NCBI GenBank assembly: GCA_910577325.1
Contig: CAJTMR010000010.1
Coordinates: 1 to 64,000, forward strand
From: an uncultured Parabacteroides sp.
GTDB lineage: Bacteria > Bacteroidota > Bacteroidia > Bacteroidales > Tannerellaceae
Direction of reading: 5' to 3'
DNA: 64,000 nt
Under the pieces are notes generated by a model that saw nothing but the letters and a program-made list of their open reading frames with translations, made no database searches and was not told the DNA's origin. Below are positions 44,611 to 53,610 of the stretch, piece after piece; position 1 is the first letter of the stretch, and every line of letters begins with the position of its first letter. The position numbers were made by a program, and so were the translations under genes.

Positions 44611-45204
44611 ATGGAAGAAGAAATACTACAAACCACAGAGGAACGCTTTTTACTTTCAGCCATGCAACATGGAGATCTAAAAGCTTATGGTGTCTTGTTC
44701 AGAAGATACTACCCTATGTTGTGTGCTTATGCAACAAAGTTTGTAGAGTTAAAAGATGCCGAAGAAATCGTGCAGGATGTGATGCTGTGGTTGTGGGAAA
44801 ACCGGAAAACGCAAACCTTCGAGACGTCACTAAGCCAGTACCTGTTCAAAACCGTCTATCATCGTGCCATCAACCTGATTGTCCGCCATCAATCCCAACT
44901 AAGAGCCGATACTCTTTTCTACGAAAATATGCAGGAGATGCTACAAGATACCGATTTTTACCAATTCGAAGAACTGCAGAAAAAGATCAAGGAAGCGGTA
45001 GACGCTTTGCCTCCCGCTTACCGGGAAGCCTTTGTCATGCACCGTTTCGAGAACAAGAGTTACAAAGAAATTGCCGAACTCCTGCAAGTATCCCCAAAAA
45101 CCGTCGACTACCGGATACAACAGGCATTAAGGCAATTACGGATCACTCTGAAAGATTATTTGCCGCTGATCCTGCTATTGTTTCCCAGAAATATTCTGTC
45201 GTAA
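44611..45204 (+). CDS. ECF RNA polymerase sigma factor
   Basis: This is a 197-residue ECF sigma factor with region 2 at about 25-90 (YYPMLCAYATKFVELKDAEE, IVQDVMLWLWENR) and region 4 at about 130-180 (LPPAYREAFVMHRFENKSYK, EIAELLQVSPKTVDYRI). The frame is open upstream to 44554, but a perfect promoter lies in that extra part, so the ATG at 44611 is taken as the start. It probably works with the divergent FecR at 42108-43133, the only FecR nearby without a sigma gene on its strand. The AraC-type gene follows 19 bp later, which suggests co-transcription. Confidence 0.9.
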   Translation: MEEEILQTTEERFLLSAMQHGDLKAYGVLFRRYYPMLCAYATKFVELKDAEEIVQDVMLWLWENRKTQTFETSLSQYLFKTVYHRAINLIVRHQSQLRADTLFYENMQEMLQDTDFYQFEELQKKIKEAVDALPPAYREAFVMHRFENKSYKEIAELLQVSPKTVDYRIQQALRQLRITLKDYLPLILLLFPRNILS

Positions 45205-45223
45205 AACTCTTATTTAAAAGAAT

Positions 45224-46117
45224 ATGACTAAAAAGAAAGAAGGTTTCAAAGGAGAACGTTTTATTTATTTGCCGGAAGAATTGCTATTGGAATACAGGAA
45301 AGATCCTCTTATCGGAAATCTTTATGTCCGCAAAATCGGATTTTTCCCAAAAGTAAAATCTCATTATGTTGAGAAGAAAAAGGGAACCGACTACGCCATG
45401 TTGATCCATTGTATAGAAGGAAAAGGTTGGTATCATATCTATGACAAGACTTATCCCGTACAAAAAAATCAATATATCATCGTACCTCCTCATGTTCCTT
45501 ATTCATTTGAAGCGGACAGCCATGATCCCTGGACAATCTATTGGGTTCATTTCTGTGGTAAACTAATTGAATCTTTCCTTTCTCCCAACCCGGCTCCTCA
45601 AGATATTTTAGCAGACGAACATGTACGGCAGCTTGTCCGCATCCGCCTATTCGAGGAGATATACAACAGTTTTGCCAGAGGTTACATAAAAGAATATCTG
45701 GCTTATTCATCCATGTGTTTATATACATTTCTCTCAACTTTCATCTTTCAGGAGCAGTTCCGCCATATCGACCTCCCTACCCATAAGGAAAGTTCATTCT
45801 CCGCACGCGTCATTTTTTATCTACAGGAACACGTGGAAACCAACCTGACCTTACAGGATTTGGCTGAATACTTCAAATATTCGGAGTCCCACTTTTCTTC
45901 CTTGTTCCAAAAAGAGACAGGAACCTCGCCCATCCATTACTTCACGCGCCTGAAAATACAGAAAGCCTGCCAGTATATCGAAATGACGGATATGAAACTG
46001 AATGAAATTGCCATGCGACTTGGTTTTGAAGAACAAGCTTATTTTTCCCGTGTATTTACCAAAGTCATGGGAATATCTCCTTCCGCTTACCGGAAAAAAG
46101 AAACCGACAACAGATAA
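45224..46117 (+). CDS. AraC-family transcriptional regulator
   Basis: This is a 297-residue regulator. The N-terminal cupin-like sensor (about 25-165) has GTDYAMLIHCIEGKGWYHIY and YIIVPPHVPYSFEAD, the sugar-binding style of the AraC_binding fold. The C-terminal double helix-turn-helix (about 195-292) has LQDLAEYFKYSESHFSSLFQ and MKLNEIAMRLGFEEQAYFSR, ending FTKVMGISPSAYRKK. It follows the ECF sigma gene by 19 bp and converges on GH97. It plausibly senses a sugar released by the adjacent GH97 locus, but its targets are not visible. Confidence 0.9.
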   Translation: MTKKKEGFKGERFIYLPEELLLEYRKDPLIGNLYVRKIGFFPKVKSHYVEKKKGTDYAMLIHCIEGKGWYHIYDKTYPVQKNQYIIVPPHVPYSFEADSHDPWTIYWVHFCGKLIESFLSPNPAPQDILADEHVRQLVRIRLFEEIYNSFARGYIKEYLAYSSMCLYTFLSTFIFQEQFRHIDLPTHKESSFSARVIFYLQEHVETNLTLQDLAEYFKYSESHFSSLFQKETGTSPIHYFTRLKIQKACQYIEMTDMKLNEIAMRLGFEEQAYFSRVFTKVMGISPSAYRKKETDNR

Positions 46118-46123
46118 ATAAAA

Positions 46124-46159
46124 AAAAGCCGGAGAAGGAACATCCCCCCTCCGGCTTTT
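46124..46159. terminator. bidirectional terminator between araC-type and GH97 genes
   Basis: AAAAGCCGGAG pairs with CTCCGGCTTTT around a 14-base loop. A-run and T-run flank the stem on opposite sides, giving a terminator for both convergent genes. Confidence 0.9.
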
Positions 46160-46176
46160 CACGTGATTTGAAATAC

Positions 46177-48072
46177 TTATTGGAAATTAAGAATCGAAAA
46201 ATGCAACACACATCCACTATTCCCGACCAAGTCGATGGCAATCTCGTTGCGGTTATCCAACTTGATCTTTTTGATATCAACGACATCTTTTTTCTTTTCG
46301 GAAGCCTGGTAATAAAGCGTGGCAGTATACCCCTTCTTGGTTTTCAGAAAATCAAGGGGTAAGGAGATTTGCTTCTTATCCCCGGCATTCAACATGCTTA
46401 CATACCAATCGGAACCTGAACGACGGGCGACTACAGCGTATTTACCCATTTCCCCCTCCAAAAAGCGGGTTTCATCCCATACGGTCGGGATAGAGTTATA
46501 AAAACGAGTTGCAGCATCTGTTTTAATCACAGACTCGGCAGCACCTGCGCCACCGGCCCGTCTCGGTGATTTTTCGGGACGGTCATACCAATAGACAAAC
46601 TGCCAAGGGCTGTAAATAGCAACCAATTTAGCCAATTGGGCAGCACGTCCCCCCATCTTTTCCGTGACTCTTTCCGCAAAATAACAGTTGGTATAATCGC
46701 CCGCTCCACAGATCATGCGATTATATAAGGTATAGATAGCCTGATCCAGCGACGGACTTTCTTCGTCGCCCCGAATACCTTCCTGAGTCAACAAATTCGG
46801 ATATGTACGTGAATAGCCTGTCGGACGATACTCATCGTGAATATCGACCATCAATTCATATTTGGCCGCCTTGCGTACCGCCTGATGCAACCATGCCGTA
46901 GCATACTGGTCACCCACATTCACAAAACCATATTTTACACCTTTGATCCCCCATTTCTTATATAAAGGCAGGATTTCATCCAGTTGCTGATGTAACGCTT
47001 TTTTATTCACATAAACCAGTATGCCAACTCCTTTTGAATTGGCATATTCTATCACCTGAGGCAGATCGAGCGGACCTTTTGAACGGGCAGGATCAATCGT
47101 AACGGTGGTCGCATCTGATTGGACATCTTCTTCCGCCCCATACCAACCGGCGTCAAACAGCACATAGGCAATATTGTTCTCTGCCGCAAAATCAATGCAA
47201 GCTATGCTACCAGCCGTTGTCAACGTAACTTCACGAATGACCTGTCCGGGCTTGATCCAGCTGGTATTCGCTATTTGATTAGGTTCGTTCAGGTTAAGGA
47301 CGAAGTAATTATTTTCGACCAATTTTCCCGGATGTCCGGCAACCATCACATAACGCCAGGGAGACTGATATCCGGCCAAATCCAGGTTGACTTTTCCCGA
47401 CAATACAGATTGTATCCCAAAGCCTGTTTCACTTTTTTCAAGTTTCATCCGGGAATAATCGACCAAAGCCGCTTCACCGATTGCGACAAACCGGTTGTCA
47501 TTGATCCGAATCACCTGCGGACGATCGGCAGCACCTCTTAATTCACTTAGTTTGTTTTCAAAGTAAGCACCTTGCGCCATACCGGTCACCCATGTCTTGC
47601 AATCTTCCTGAAAAAGGAATTGAGTTTTCTCACCTGTCACCGTACGATTCCAGAAATCCAACTTATCGAAAGCATAACGAAATGCCAATCCTTCATCGTA
47701 AAGGCGGACAGACAATACCATCTCTTTCTGATTTTCATCCGATTGAAGCGTTAACTCCACTTCATTATACCGATCCGTCACAACTGACCGTTCTCCATAT
47801 ACAGGTTGCCAGGTCTGATCGACCGATTCCCGTTTCTGATTAATCACCTGCCAGTTGCCTTTCAGTATATTTTCGTCCAAAGAGAACTGTAAAGTCTTTG
47901 TTGTTAAGACTTTCTCACCATCCGCAAATAAATCGATTTCAACATTCTTTCCTCCTACTTTGATATCGGCATTCATTTTATCAGATGGACTGACAAGTGG
48001 AAAAGTTGTTTGTCCCCAAACCAACATAGCCTGAAATAACAGACCGGATAATAGACTTACTTTTTTAATCAT
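46177..48072 (-). CDS. glycoside hydrolase family 97
   Basis: This is a 631-residue secreted GH97 enzyme (alpha-glucosidase or alpha-galactosidase group). A signal peptide (about 1-20) is followed by the N-terminal beta-supersandwich (to about 270), the catalytic barrel (YVLFDAGWYGAEEDVQSD, GILVYVNKKAL, GVKYGFVNVGDQ, LMVDIHDEYRPTGYSRTYPN, then GDEES) and a C-terminal beta domain. Whether it inverts (SusB-like, Glu base) or retains (Asp nucleophile) needs alignment with SusB and BtGal97b. It closes the SusC/SusD operon read from the right, and a second, divergent GH97 opens it, so alpha-linked galactosides or glucosides are likely substrates. Confidence 0.92.
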   Translation of the reverse strand: MIKKVSLLSGLLFQAMLVWGQTTFPLVSPSDKMNADIKVGGKNVEIDLFADGEKVLTTKTLQFSLDENILKGNWQVINQKRESVDQTWQPVYGERSVVTDRYNEVELTLQSDENQKEMVLSVRLYDEGLAFRYAFDKLDFWNRTVTGEKTQFLFQEDCKTWVTGMAQGAYFENKLSELRGAADRPQVIRINDNRFVAIGEAALVDYSRMKLEKSETGFGIQSVLSGKVNLDLAGYQSPWRYVMVAGHPGKLVENNYFVLNLNEPNQIANTSWIKPGQVIREVTLTTAGSIACIDFAAENNIAYVLFDAGWYGAEEDVQSDATTVTIDPARSKGPLDLPQVIEYANSKGVGILVYVNKKALHQQLDEILPLYKKWGIKGVKYGFVNVGDQYATAWLHQAVRKAAKYELMVDIHDEYRPTGYSRTYPNLLTQEGIRGDEESPSLDQAIYTLYNRMICGAGDYTNCYFAERVTEKMGGRAAQLAKLVAIYSPWQFVYWYDRPEKSPRRAGGAGAAESVIKTDAATRFYNSIPTVWDETRFLEGEMGKYAVVARRSGSDWYVSMLNAGDKKQISLPLDFLKTKKGYTATLYYQASEKKKDVVDIKKIKLDNRNEIAIDLVGNSGCVLHFSILNFQ

Positions 48073-48189
48073 TAGATTATTCTTTTTTAATTTGACTCAA
48101 AAAAGGGAGCACCGATATAGCCTGCTTTTCACAAATGAGAAAATACCGAACTCTCCCATCACGATTAACTTAAATAATAGTACTCCATG

Positions 48190-49899
48190 TTAATACCCTT
48201 CATTCTGGATCAACCCTCCTTCTTTATTCGCCTCTATTTCTGAATTAGGAACCGGAAGTTTGTTCAAATGATTACCTAATTTATATCCTGCCTGAATAAC
48301 TTTCGGATTATACTTCATCAGATATTCAGCAAGTTTATTCATACGCATCAGTGTATTGATACGAAAATCTTCCATACTAAGTTCACGTGCACGCTCATCC
48401 AAAATCAAATCCAAATTTACATCAGCCGCTGTAACAGGGGTTGCATTTGCACGTTGCCGGACAGCATTGATGTCTTTGGCTGCTGCATCTTTATTACCTA
48501 CCAACAGATAGGCTTCGGCGCGCAGCAAATAAGTTTCGGCCAAACGCATGATATACCAATCTTTATAAATACGTCCGTTATCATGACCTTCCCCACTTTG
48601 AGAATCAAAAAATTGTCCATGATGCTTTGCTGTAACAACCTTCATAAAGGTCGGCTGAGTAATTCGGAATAATTCAGACTTATCCCCTAAATTTTCTTCT
48701 GTCATTTGTTGTCCATAAAAACGACTTTCCGGATTCGTCCAATAATAATCACGCTTCATATTGTATTTGGAATTACGCATATCACGATCCCAATCCCCTT
48801 TATACTGCCATATTTGGGTTGCAGCATAATCCATCACTGAAATCTGTTCGATAGGACGTCCTCCTAATATGTCTTTCAACCAGTTTGAAACACCATCAGC
48901 ATCTTTCAGTCCCCACCATTTCGTACCGAAATAGCGCTCCATAACAAAATTTCCTCCGGATTTTCCTGTATTTCCACCTCCATCAAGCGCAACATCAAAC
49001 TGGACATTCCAAATACATTCTTTATTACCATCAATACGGTTAAAATTGCCTTCTCTGAAAAGATCCCAATAAACATCTCCCCAAGGCTCCTGTTCTCCCT
49101 GATAATCATATCCTTCAAAAGTAAAGTCTTTTAACTTTCCAAACCTCTCAGTCATCAAAGACATAGCCGGATTGTTGATAACCGCCGTCGCTTGTTCGAC
49201 AGCCCCTTCATAATCTTTCAACGCAATAAGAATTTCAGCCAATAAATGCTGCGCCGCAACTTTAGAGGCTTTTCCTCCCTTTTGATCGTCAATATCAGGC
49301 ATCCATTGAATGGCAAACAACAAATCGTCTTTACATTGTTTATAGATTTCTTTCTGACTCGCACTTTTATAATTGAACTGGGGAGCAGTCGTCTCTTTCA
49401 GAACTATAGGGGCATTTCCCCACATATTACCTAAAAAACGATAGGCAAAAGCCCGCAAGAATTTTGCTTCTCCACAAATGGCATTCTTTTCTTGTTCGGA
49501 AACCCATTTGACATTTGTACCCTCAGCGCGATCTATAATCACATTGCAACTATAGATATATGAGTAAAAACGTCTCCACCATTTCTTTGCAAATCCATTA
49601 TCTGCATTCAAAGTATTCCAATAAAAATATTCCCTATAGGTATCAGCTGACGGACGCGGGCCATTCAAATCGACATCAACTCCCATCAAATCATAGTTTT
49701 CCCAACTATCCGTATTAGCATAGAAATTATTACGGATATCCTTATATATATTGGCAAGTGCCGACTCAAATCCTTTTTTATCCGTATATGAGTTTTCTGG
49801 TGTCAAGAAATCCTTGGGAGTTTCATCAAGCAAATCATAACAAGATGTCAATGATCCGGCAAACAACAACCCTATAAATAAATGTTTAATAGCTTTCAT
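48190..49899 (-). CDS. SusD/RagB-family glycan-binding lipoprotein
   Basis: This 569-residue lipoprotein has a lipobox GSLTSC followed by YDLLDETPKDFLTPENSYTD, the standard SusD start. The ATG at 49899 (MKAIKHLF) is preferred to the one two codons upstream. The TPR-like core has AICGEAKFLRAFAYRFLGNM, and the C-terminus has MRLAETYLLRAEAYLLVGNK, DINAVRQRANA and ILDERARELSMEDFR. It begins 14 bp after the SusC stop and precedes a GH97 gene, so it should bind the alpha-glycan processed by the two GH97 enzymes of this locus. No defects seen. Confidence 0.94.
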   Translation of the reverse strand: MKAIKHLFIGLLFAGSLTSCYDLLDETPKDFLTPENSYTDKKGFESALANIYKDIRNNFYANTDSWENYDLMGVDVDLNGPRPSADTYREYFYWNTLNADNGFAKKWWRRFYSYIYSCNVIIDRAEGTNVKWVSEQEKNAICGEAKFLRAFAYRFLGNMWGNAPIVLKETTAPQFNYKSASQKEIYKQCKDDLLFAIQWMPDIDDQKGGKASKVAAQHLLAEILIALKDYEGAVEQATAVINNPAMSLMTERFGKLKDFTFEGYDYQGEQEPWGDVYWDLFREGNFNRIDGNKECIWNVQFDVALDGGGNTGKSGGNFVMERYFGTKWWGLKDADGVSNWLKDILGGRPIEQISVMDYAATQIWQYKGDWDRDMRNSKYNMKRDYYWTNPESRFYGQQMTEENLGDKSELFRITQPTFMKVVTAKHHGQFFDSQSGEGHDNGRIYKDWYIMRLAETYLLRAEAYLLVGNKDAAAKDINAVRQRANATPVTAADVNLDLILDERARELSMEDFRINTLMRMNKLAEYLMKYNPKVIQAGYKLGNHLNKLPVPNSEIEANKEGGLIQNEGY

Positions 49900-49913
49900 T
49901 TCCAATTCATGAT

Positions 49914-52900
49914 TTAGAAGTTGAACATTAATGTCATTTGGTATGTGCGAATGGATGGCAACGCATTATCCTTCAAACCTTGATTTGTTTCAGGATCCAA
50001 CCCGTCCCAATGAGGTGCAAATGTAAGCAGGTTGTCTGCGCTTAACGATAAAACCATATTATTAAATCCTATCGGTTTTACCCAACGAGTCAAATTGTAA
50101 CTCAATGCAATCTTTTGCAACTTGATAAAACTGCGATCCATATATTTCGTACCCTTATAGGTTGCATTCTTATAATCCGTCCTTGGATATTTTGCATTCG
50201 TGTTTTCCGCAGTCCAATAATCATAAACCGGATGGTTTATATTCGGATTCCAAGCATACCCGTCATCATACGGAGTATTATTACCTGACAAATAATAACC
50301 GTTTCCCCCCCATACAGAATTAATATACAACATCAAAGACAAATCTTTATAGTTCAACGTATTTGTCAAACTCCAACGAAAATTTGCATTAGAGTTTCCC
50401 AAGAACTGCCGGTCCTTATCCGATGTGATTTTACCGTCACCGTCCACATCCTCAATCTTATAATCGCCAGGACGCATACCTTTCATAATCGTACCGTCGT
50501 CCACATCGCTCTGCTGCCACATACCCGTCACGCGATAACCATAAATAGTTCCTAATGACCGGCCGATGAAGTAACCGGAACTAATCAGATCATCTTCCTT
50601 GCCATCTCCGTCATTATCTTCTCCGAGGATAGATACGACTTTATTCCTGTTCAGAGAAAAAGCAAAATCGGAAGTCCAAGTGAAATCACCATTTTTGATA
50701 TTCAACGAATGCAAATTAATTTCCACACCCTTATTCCGGATCTTTCCCACATTCGACAACATAGAAGTCTTACCTGAAATTCCGGGCAAAGACAGACTGA
50801 ACAACAGATCCGTCGTATTGGTCACATAAGTATCAATACTACCGGACAAACGGTCATCCAAAACAGAAAAGTCCAAACCGAAGTTGAAACCAGTCGTAGC
50901 CTCCCAACCCAGATTATTCAGGGCAAATGACGAAACATATTGAGTAATCGAATAAGAAGGAGCACCTGCAAAAATATATTTATCCGTACCAACCTTAGCC
51001 AAAGTACTATAAGAATCTATAGATTGATTACCATTCGAACCGTAGGACAGACGAAGAGCCAAGTTATCCAACCATTTTATATCTTTCATAAAATGTTCAC
51101 TGGACATATTCCAATTAACACCGGCAGAAGCAAAAGTACCCCACTTCTTATTGATACTAAAAGCAGAACAACCATCCCTACGCACAGTTCCTGTAAAGGA
51201 ATAACGATTATCAAACGTATAAGTGGCACGTGCCATCATACCGATAGCCCCACTCTCCCCTGCACCAGTATCAACCGTCTGCTTCATTCCGTCTTCCAAT
51301 TTATTATCCCCCAAAACCGTATTATCAAAATTTTCAGCATAAGCAGTCGCATGATTCCAAGTACGGCGTTCACGAGAATATAGTAAAGTCACATCAACAT
51401 TATGTTTACCGGCAAAGGTGTTGTTATACTTGATCATATTATCCAACAGCATGCCGTAATTATTCTCGGACTTACGTTCTCCTTTGCCATTTTTACCTTG
51501 TCCCTCAGTTGTTTTCTCATCATAAAAATAGTTTTTTTGTGACCAACGCAAATTGTTGGAATACACCATTGAATAAGAGAGACCTTTCACCCACGGAATC
51601 GTGATAGTTGCATCCAAAATTGCCCCTAAATTATTATATTTTTCCGTGTCACTCGTTTTCATGCTCCAAAAAGGACTTTCAAAAGATGTAGTGGTTTGCG
51701 GATATTGCAGATAATCTCCGTTTTCATCATAAATAGAAGCATAAGGGCTGAAATGAGTGGCCTGTTCCATTTTGGGAGAACTACCGGAATAATCCCGAAT
51801 ACTATAATTACTTTTTACTCCAATTTTCAACCAATCGGTCAAATGTGTATCGATATTGATACGACCGGAAAAATTCTTATATGTATCATTTAATAAAACC
51901 CCTTTTTGGTCTGTCATATTAGCTGAAACATAGTAGCTTGCCAATTCCGAACTATTAGAAATACTTACATTGGCTTTCAGATCGTATGCACTCTGACGGA
52001 ACATATCGTACGGATCATCTATTGTCGCTCTATGATCGGGAGTCGCACTATAATTTTTTTGTTCTTCCACTTCCAAATAATATAGGATTTTATCCGGATC
52101 CGCCTCTTGTCCGCTCTGGCTTCTGACATCCAACATACGTTGCAAATATCCTTTCGCATCATAGACCTTCAACCGTTTTAGTTCATTGCTTATACCGTAT
52201 GACAGGTTTACATCGAAATTTGGTTTGCCATCTCTACTACGTCCACGTTTTGTTTGAATTAAAATGACACCATTTGCCGAACGGCTACCATAAACTGCAG
52301 CCGCACTGGCATCTTTCAACACCGTAAACGACTCAATATCGTTAGAAGGAATATCAGACAACGAACCGGCATAGATGGCACCATCCAACACGACCAACGG
52401 ATTATTACCTCCATCACGAGTGGAATTCTGACCACGAATAGAGAAAGAAGGCGTACCACCCGCCGTATTTGTTCCGCCGACATTCAATCCCGGCATACTA
52501 CCTTTAATCGTTTCGAGTACGTTATTGGTCGGAACTATATTATAAGTTTCCAGTTTCGCTTTTGCAACAGAACCGGTAATCGCCTGCCTGTTCTGCGTAC
52601 CATAACCGATAACTACGACTTCATCCAAAGCTTGTGAGTCTTCCGAGAGTACAAACTTGAAAGAACTTTTCCCCTTCACTGCCATTTCCTGCGTGTCGAA
52701 GCCGATATAGGAAACTACCAATGTCGCATCAGATGCGACATCAAGGGAGAACCTCCCTTCCACATCGGTTATCGTGCCATTCGTACCGGAACCTTTCTCC
52801 AGGATGTTGGCTCCGATCACAGGTTCACCCTGCGCATCCACGACTACGCCGGACACGCGACGTTTTTGGCCGACCTGCTGCTTTGAAAGCCCCTTTGCCG

Positions 52901-53225
52901 GGCGATAGATCGAAATCGTCTTATTCGAAACATCACACTTGACATCCATACCGGCAAAGATCGTATCTAATATGCGGGACAGATTCATGTCCTTCTGGTT
53001 CACCGTGACCTTCTTGCTTATATCAATATCACTGTCACGAACCAGAATGGAATACCCAATCTTTTGCTCGATATCATCCAGCACCTTACTGATCGATACG
53101 TTTCTTTGTTGCACACTCAGTTTTACATCTTGCAGGTATTCATTCCCCCATACGGAAACTGTCGAGCCTGCACCCAGCAATAAACTTAAAGCACCGATTT
53201 TTAATAAATCAGATTTTTTTTTCAT
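49914..53225 (-). CDS. SusC/RagA TonB-dependent transporter with STN domain
   Basis: This is a 1103-residue importer with a signal peptide (about 1-28), STN domain (about 33-108), carboxypeptidase-D-like domain (about 122-198), LDEVVVIGYG TonB-box region, plug (about 210-320, PLVVLDGAIYAG) and barrel ending in aromatic MTLMFNF. The STN domain fits control by the FecR/sigma pair at 55651-57270. A -7-like box lies upstream at about 53420 (TAATATTG, one mismatch), so SusC may also have its own promoter. Pairs with SusD downstream. Confidence 0.94.
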   Translation of the reverse strand: MKKKSDLLKIGALSLLLGAGSTVSVWGNEYLQDVKLSVQQRNVSISKVLDDIEQKIGYSILVRDSDIDISKKVTVNQKDMNLSRILDTIFAGMDVKCDVSNKTISIYRPAKGLSKQQVGQKRRVSGVVVDAQGEPVIGANILEKGSGTNGTITDVEGRFSLDVASDATLVVSYIGFDTQEMAVKGKSSFKFVLSEDSQALDEVVVIGYGTQNRQAITGSVAKAKLETYNIVPTNNVLETIKGSMPGLNVGGTNTAGGTPSFSIRGQNSTRDGGNNPLVVLDGAIYAGSLSDIPSNDIESFTVLKDASAAAVYGSRSANGVILIQTKRGRSRDGKPNFDVNLSYGISNELKRLKVYDAKGYLQRMLDVRSQSGQEADPDKILYYLEVEEQKNYSATPDHRATIDDPYDMFRQSAYDLKANVSISNSSELASYYVSANMTDQKGVLLNDTYKNFSGRINIDTHLTDWLKIGVKSNYSIRDYSGSSPKMEQATHFSPYASIYDENGDYLQYPQTTTSFESPFWSMKTSDTEKYNNLGAILDATITIPWVKGLSYSMVYSNNLRWSQKNYFYDEKTTEGQGKNGKGERKSENNYGMLLDNMIKYNNTFAGKHNVDVTLLYSRERRTWNHATAYAENFDNTVLGDNKLEDGMKQTVDTGAGESGAIGMMARATYTFDNRYSFTGTVRRDGCSAFSINKKWGTFASAGVNWNMSSEHFMKDIKWLDNLALRLSYGSNGNQSIDSYSTLAKVGTDKYIFAGAPSYSITQYVSSFALNNLGWEATTGFNFGLDFSVLDDRLSGSIDTYVTNTTDLLFSLSLPGISGKTSMLSNVGKIRNKGVEINLHSLNIKNGDFTWTSDFAFSLNRNKVVSILGEDNDGDGKEDDLISSGYFIGRSLGTIYGYRVTGMWQQSDVDDGTIMKGMRPGDYKIEDVDGDGKITSDKDRQFLGNSNANFRWSLTNTLNYKDLSLMLYINSVWGGNGYYLSGNNTPYDDGYAWNPNINHPVYDYWTAENTNAKYPRTDYKNATYKGTKYMDRSFIKLQKIALSYNLTRWVKPIGFNNMVLSLSADNLLTFAPHWDGLDPETNQGLKDNALPSIRTYQMTLMFNF

Positions 53226-53610
53226 ACTTTTGTTAGAAATTTGTTAGTCAACAACTAATTAAATTTAAAGTTCTCTATCGGATCGGAGGATGTTGGAACC
53301 ATTCTCCGATCTTTTTTACTTCAGACCTTTCATCCTGTGCTCATGGTATTTTATTGATTTTCAGTTTAACTACATATAAAAACATCTCTTGTATTCGCTC
53401 TTTTTGTATCTGATACAATATTAATACACATCTCATTTTCGAAACATTTAGACGAATGTGGATTTTTTTCAATTAATTTTCAGAAAGAACAAAAAAATAT
53501 TCCATGTCTCGGTTTCTCGCTACCGCAGACATGGAATATCTTTATTCAGTGAATCTTTCTGTACACGCACCCGTGAGCGTTGTCATCAGAATCTATCTCT
53601 CACATCTTTT
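53226..53610. other. intergenic region between GH97 and SusC with two hairpins
   Basis: 53281-53316 holds GATCGGAG/CTCCGATC followed by T's on the plus strand, opposite to the genes. 53488-53539 holds the GH97 terminator described separately. The rest is AT-rich, as expected for a promoter region feeding SusC. No gene. Confidence 0.55.
53488..53539 (-). terminator. terminator after GH97
   Basis: ATATTCCATGTCT at 53497-53509 pairs perfectly with AGACATGGAATAT at 53527-53539, and on the minus strand the stem is followed by seven T's. It lies about 70 bp beyond the GH97 stop and should separate GH97 from SusC. Confidence 0.85.
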
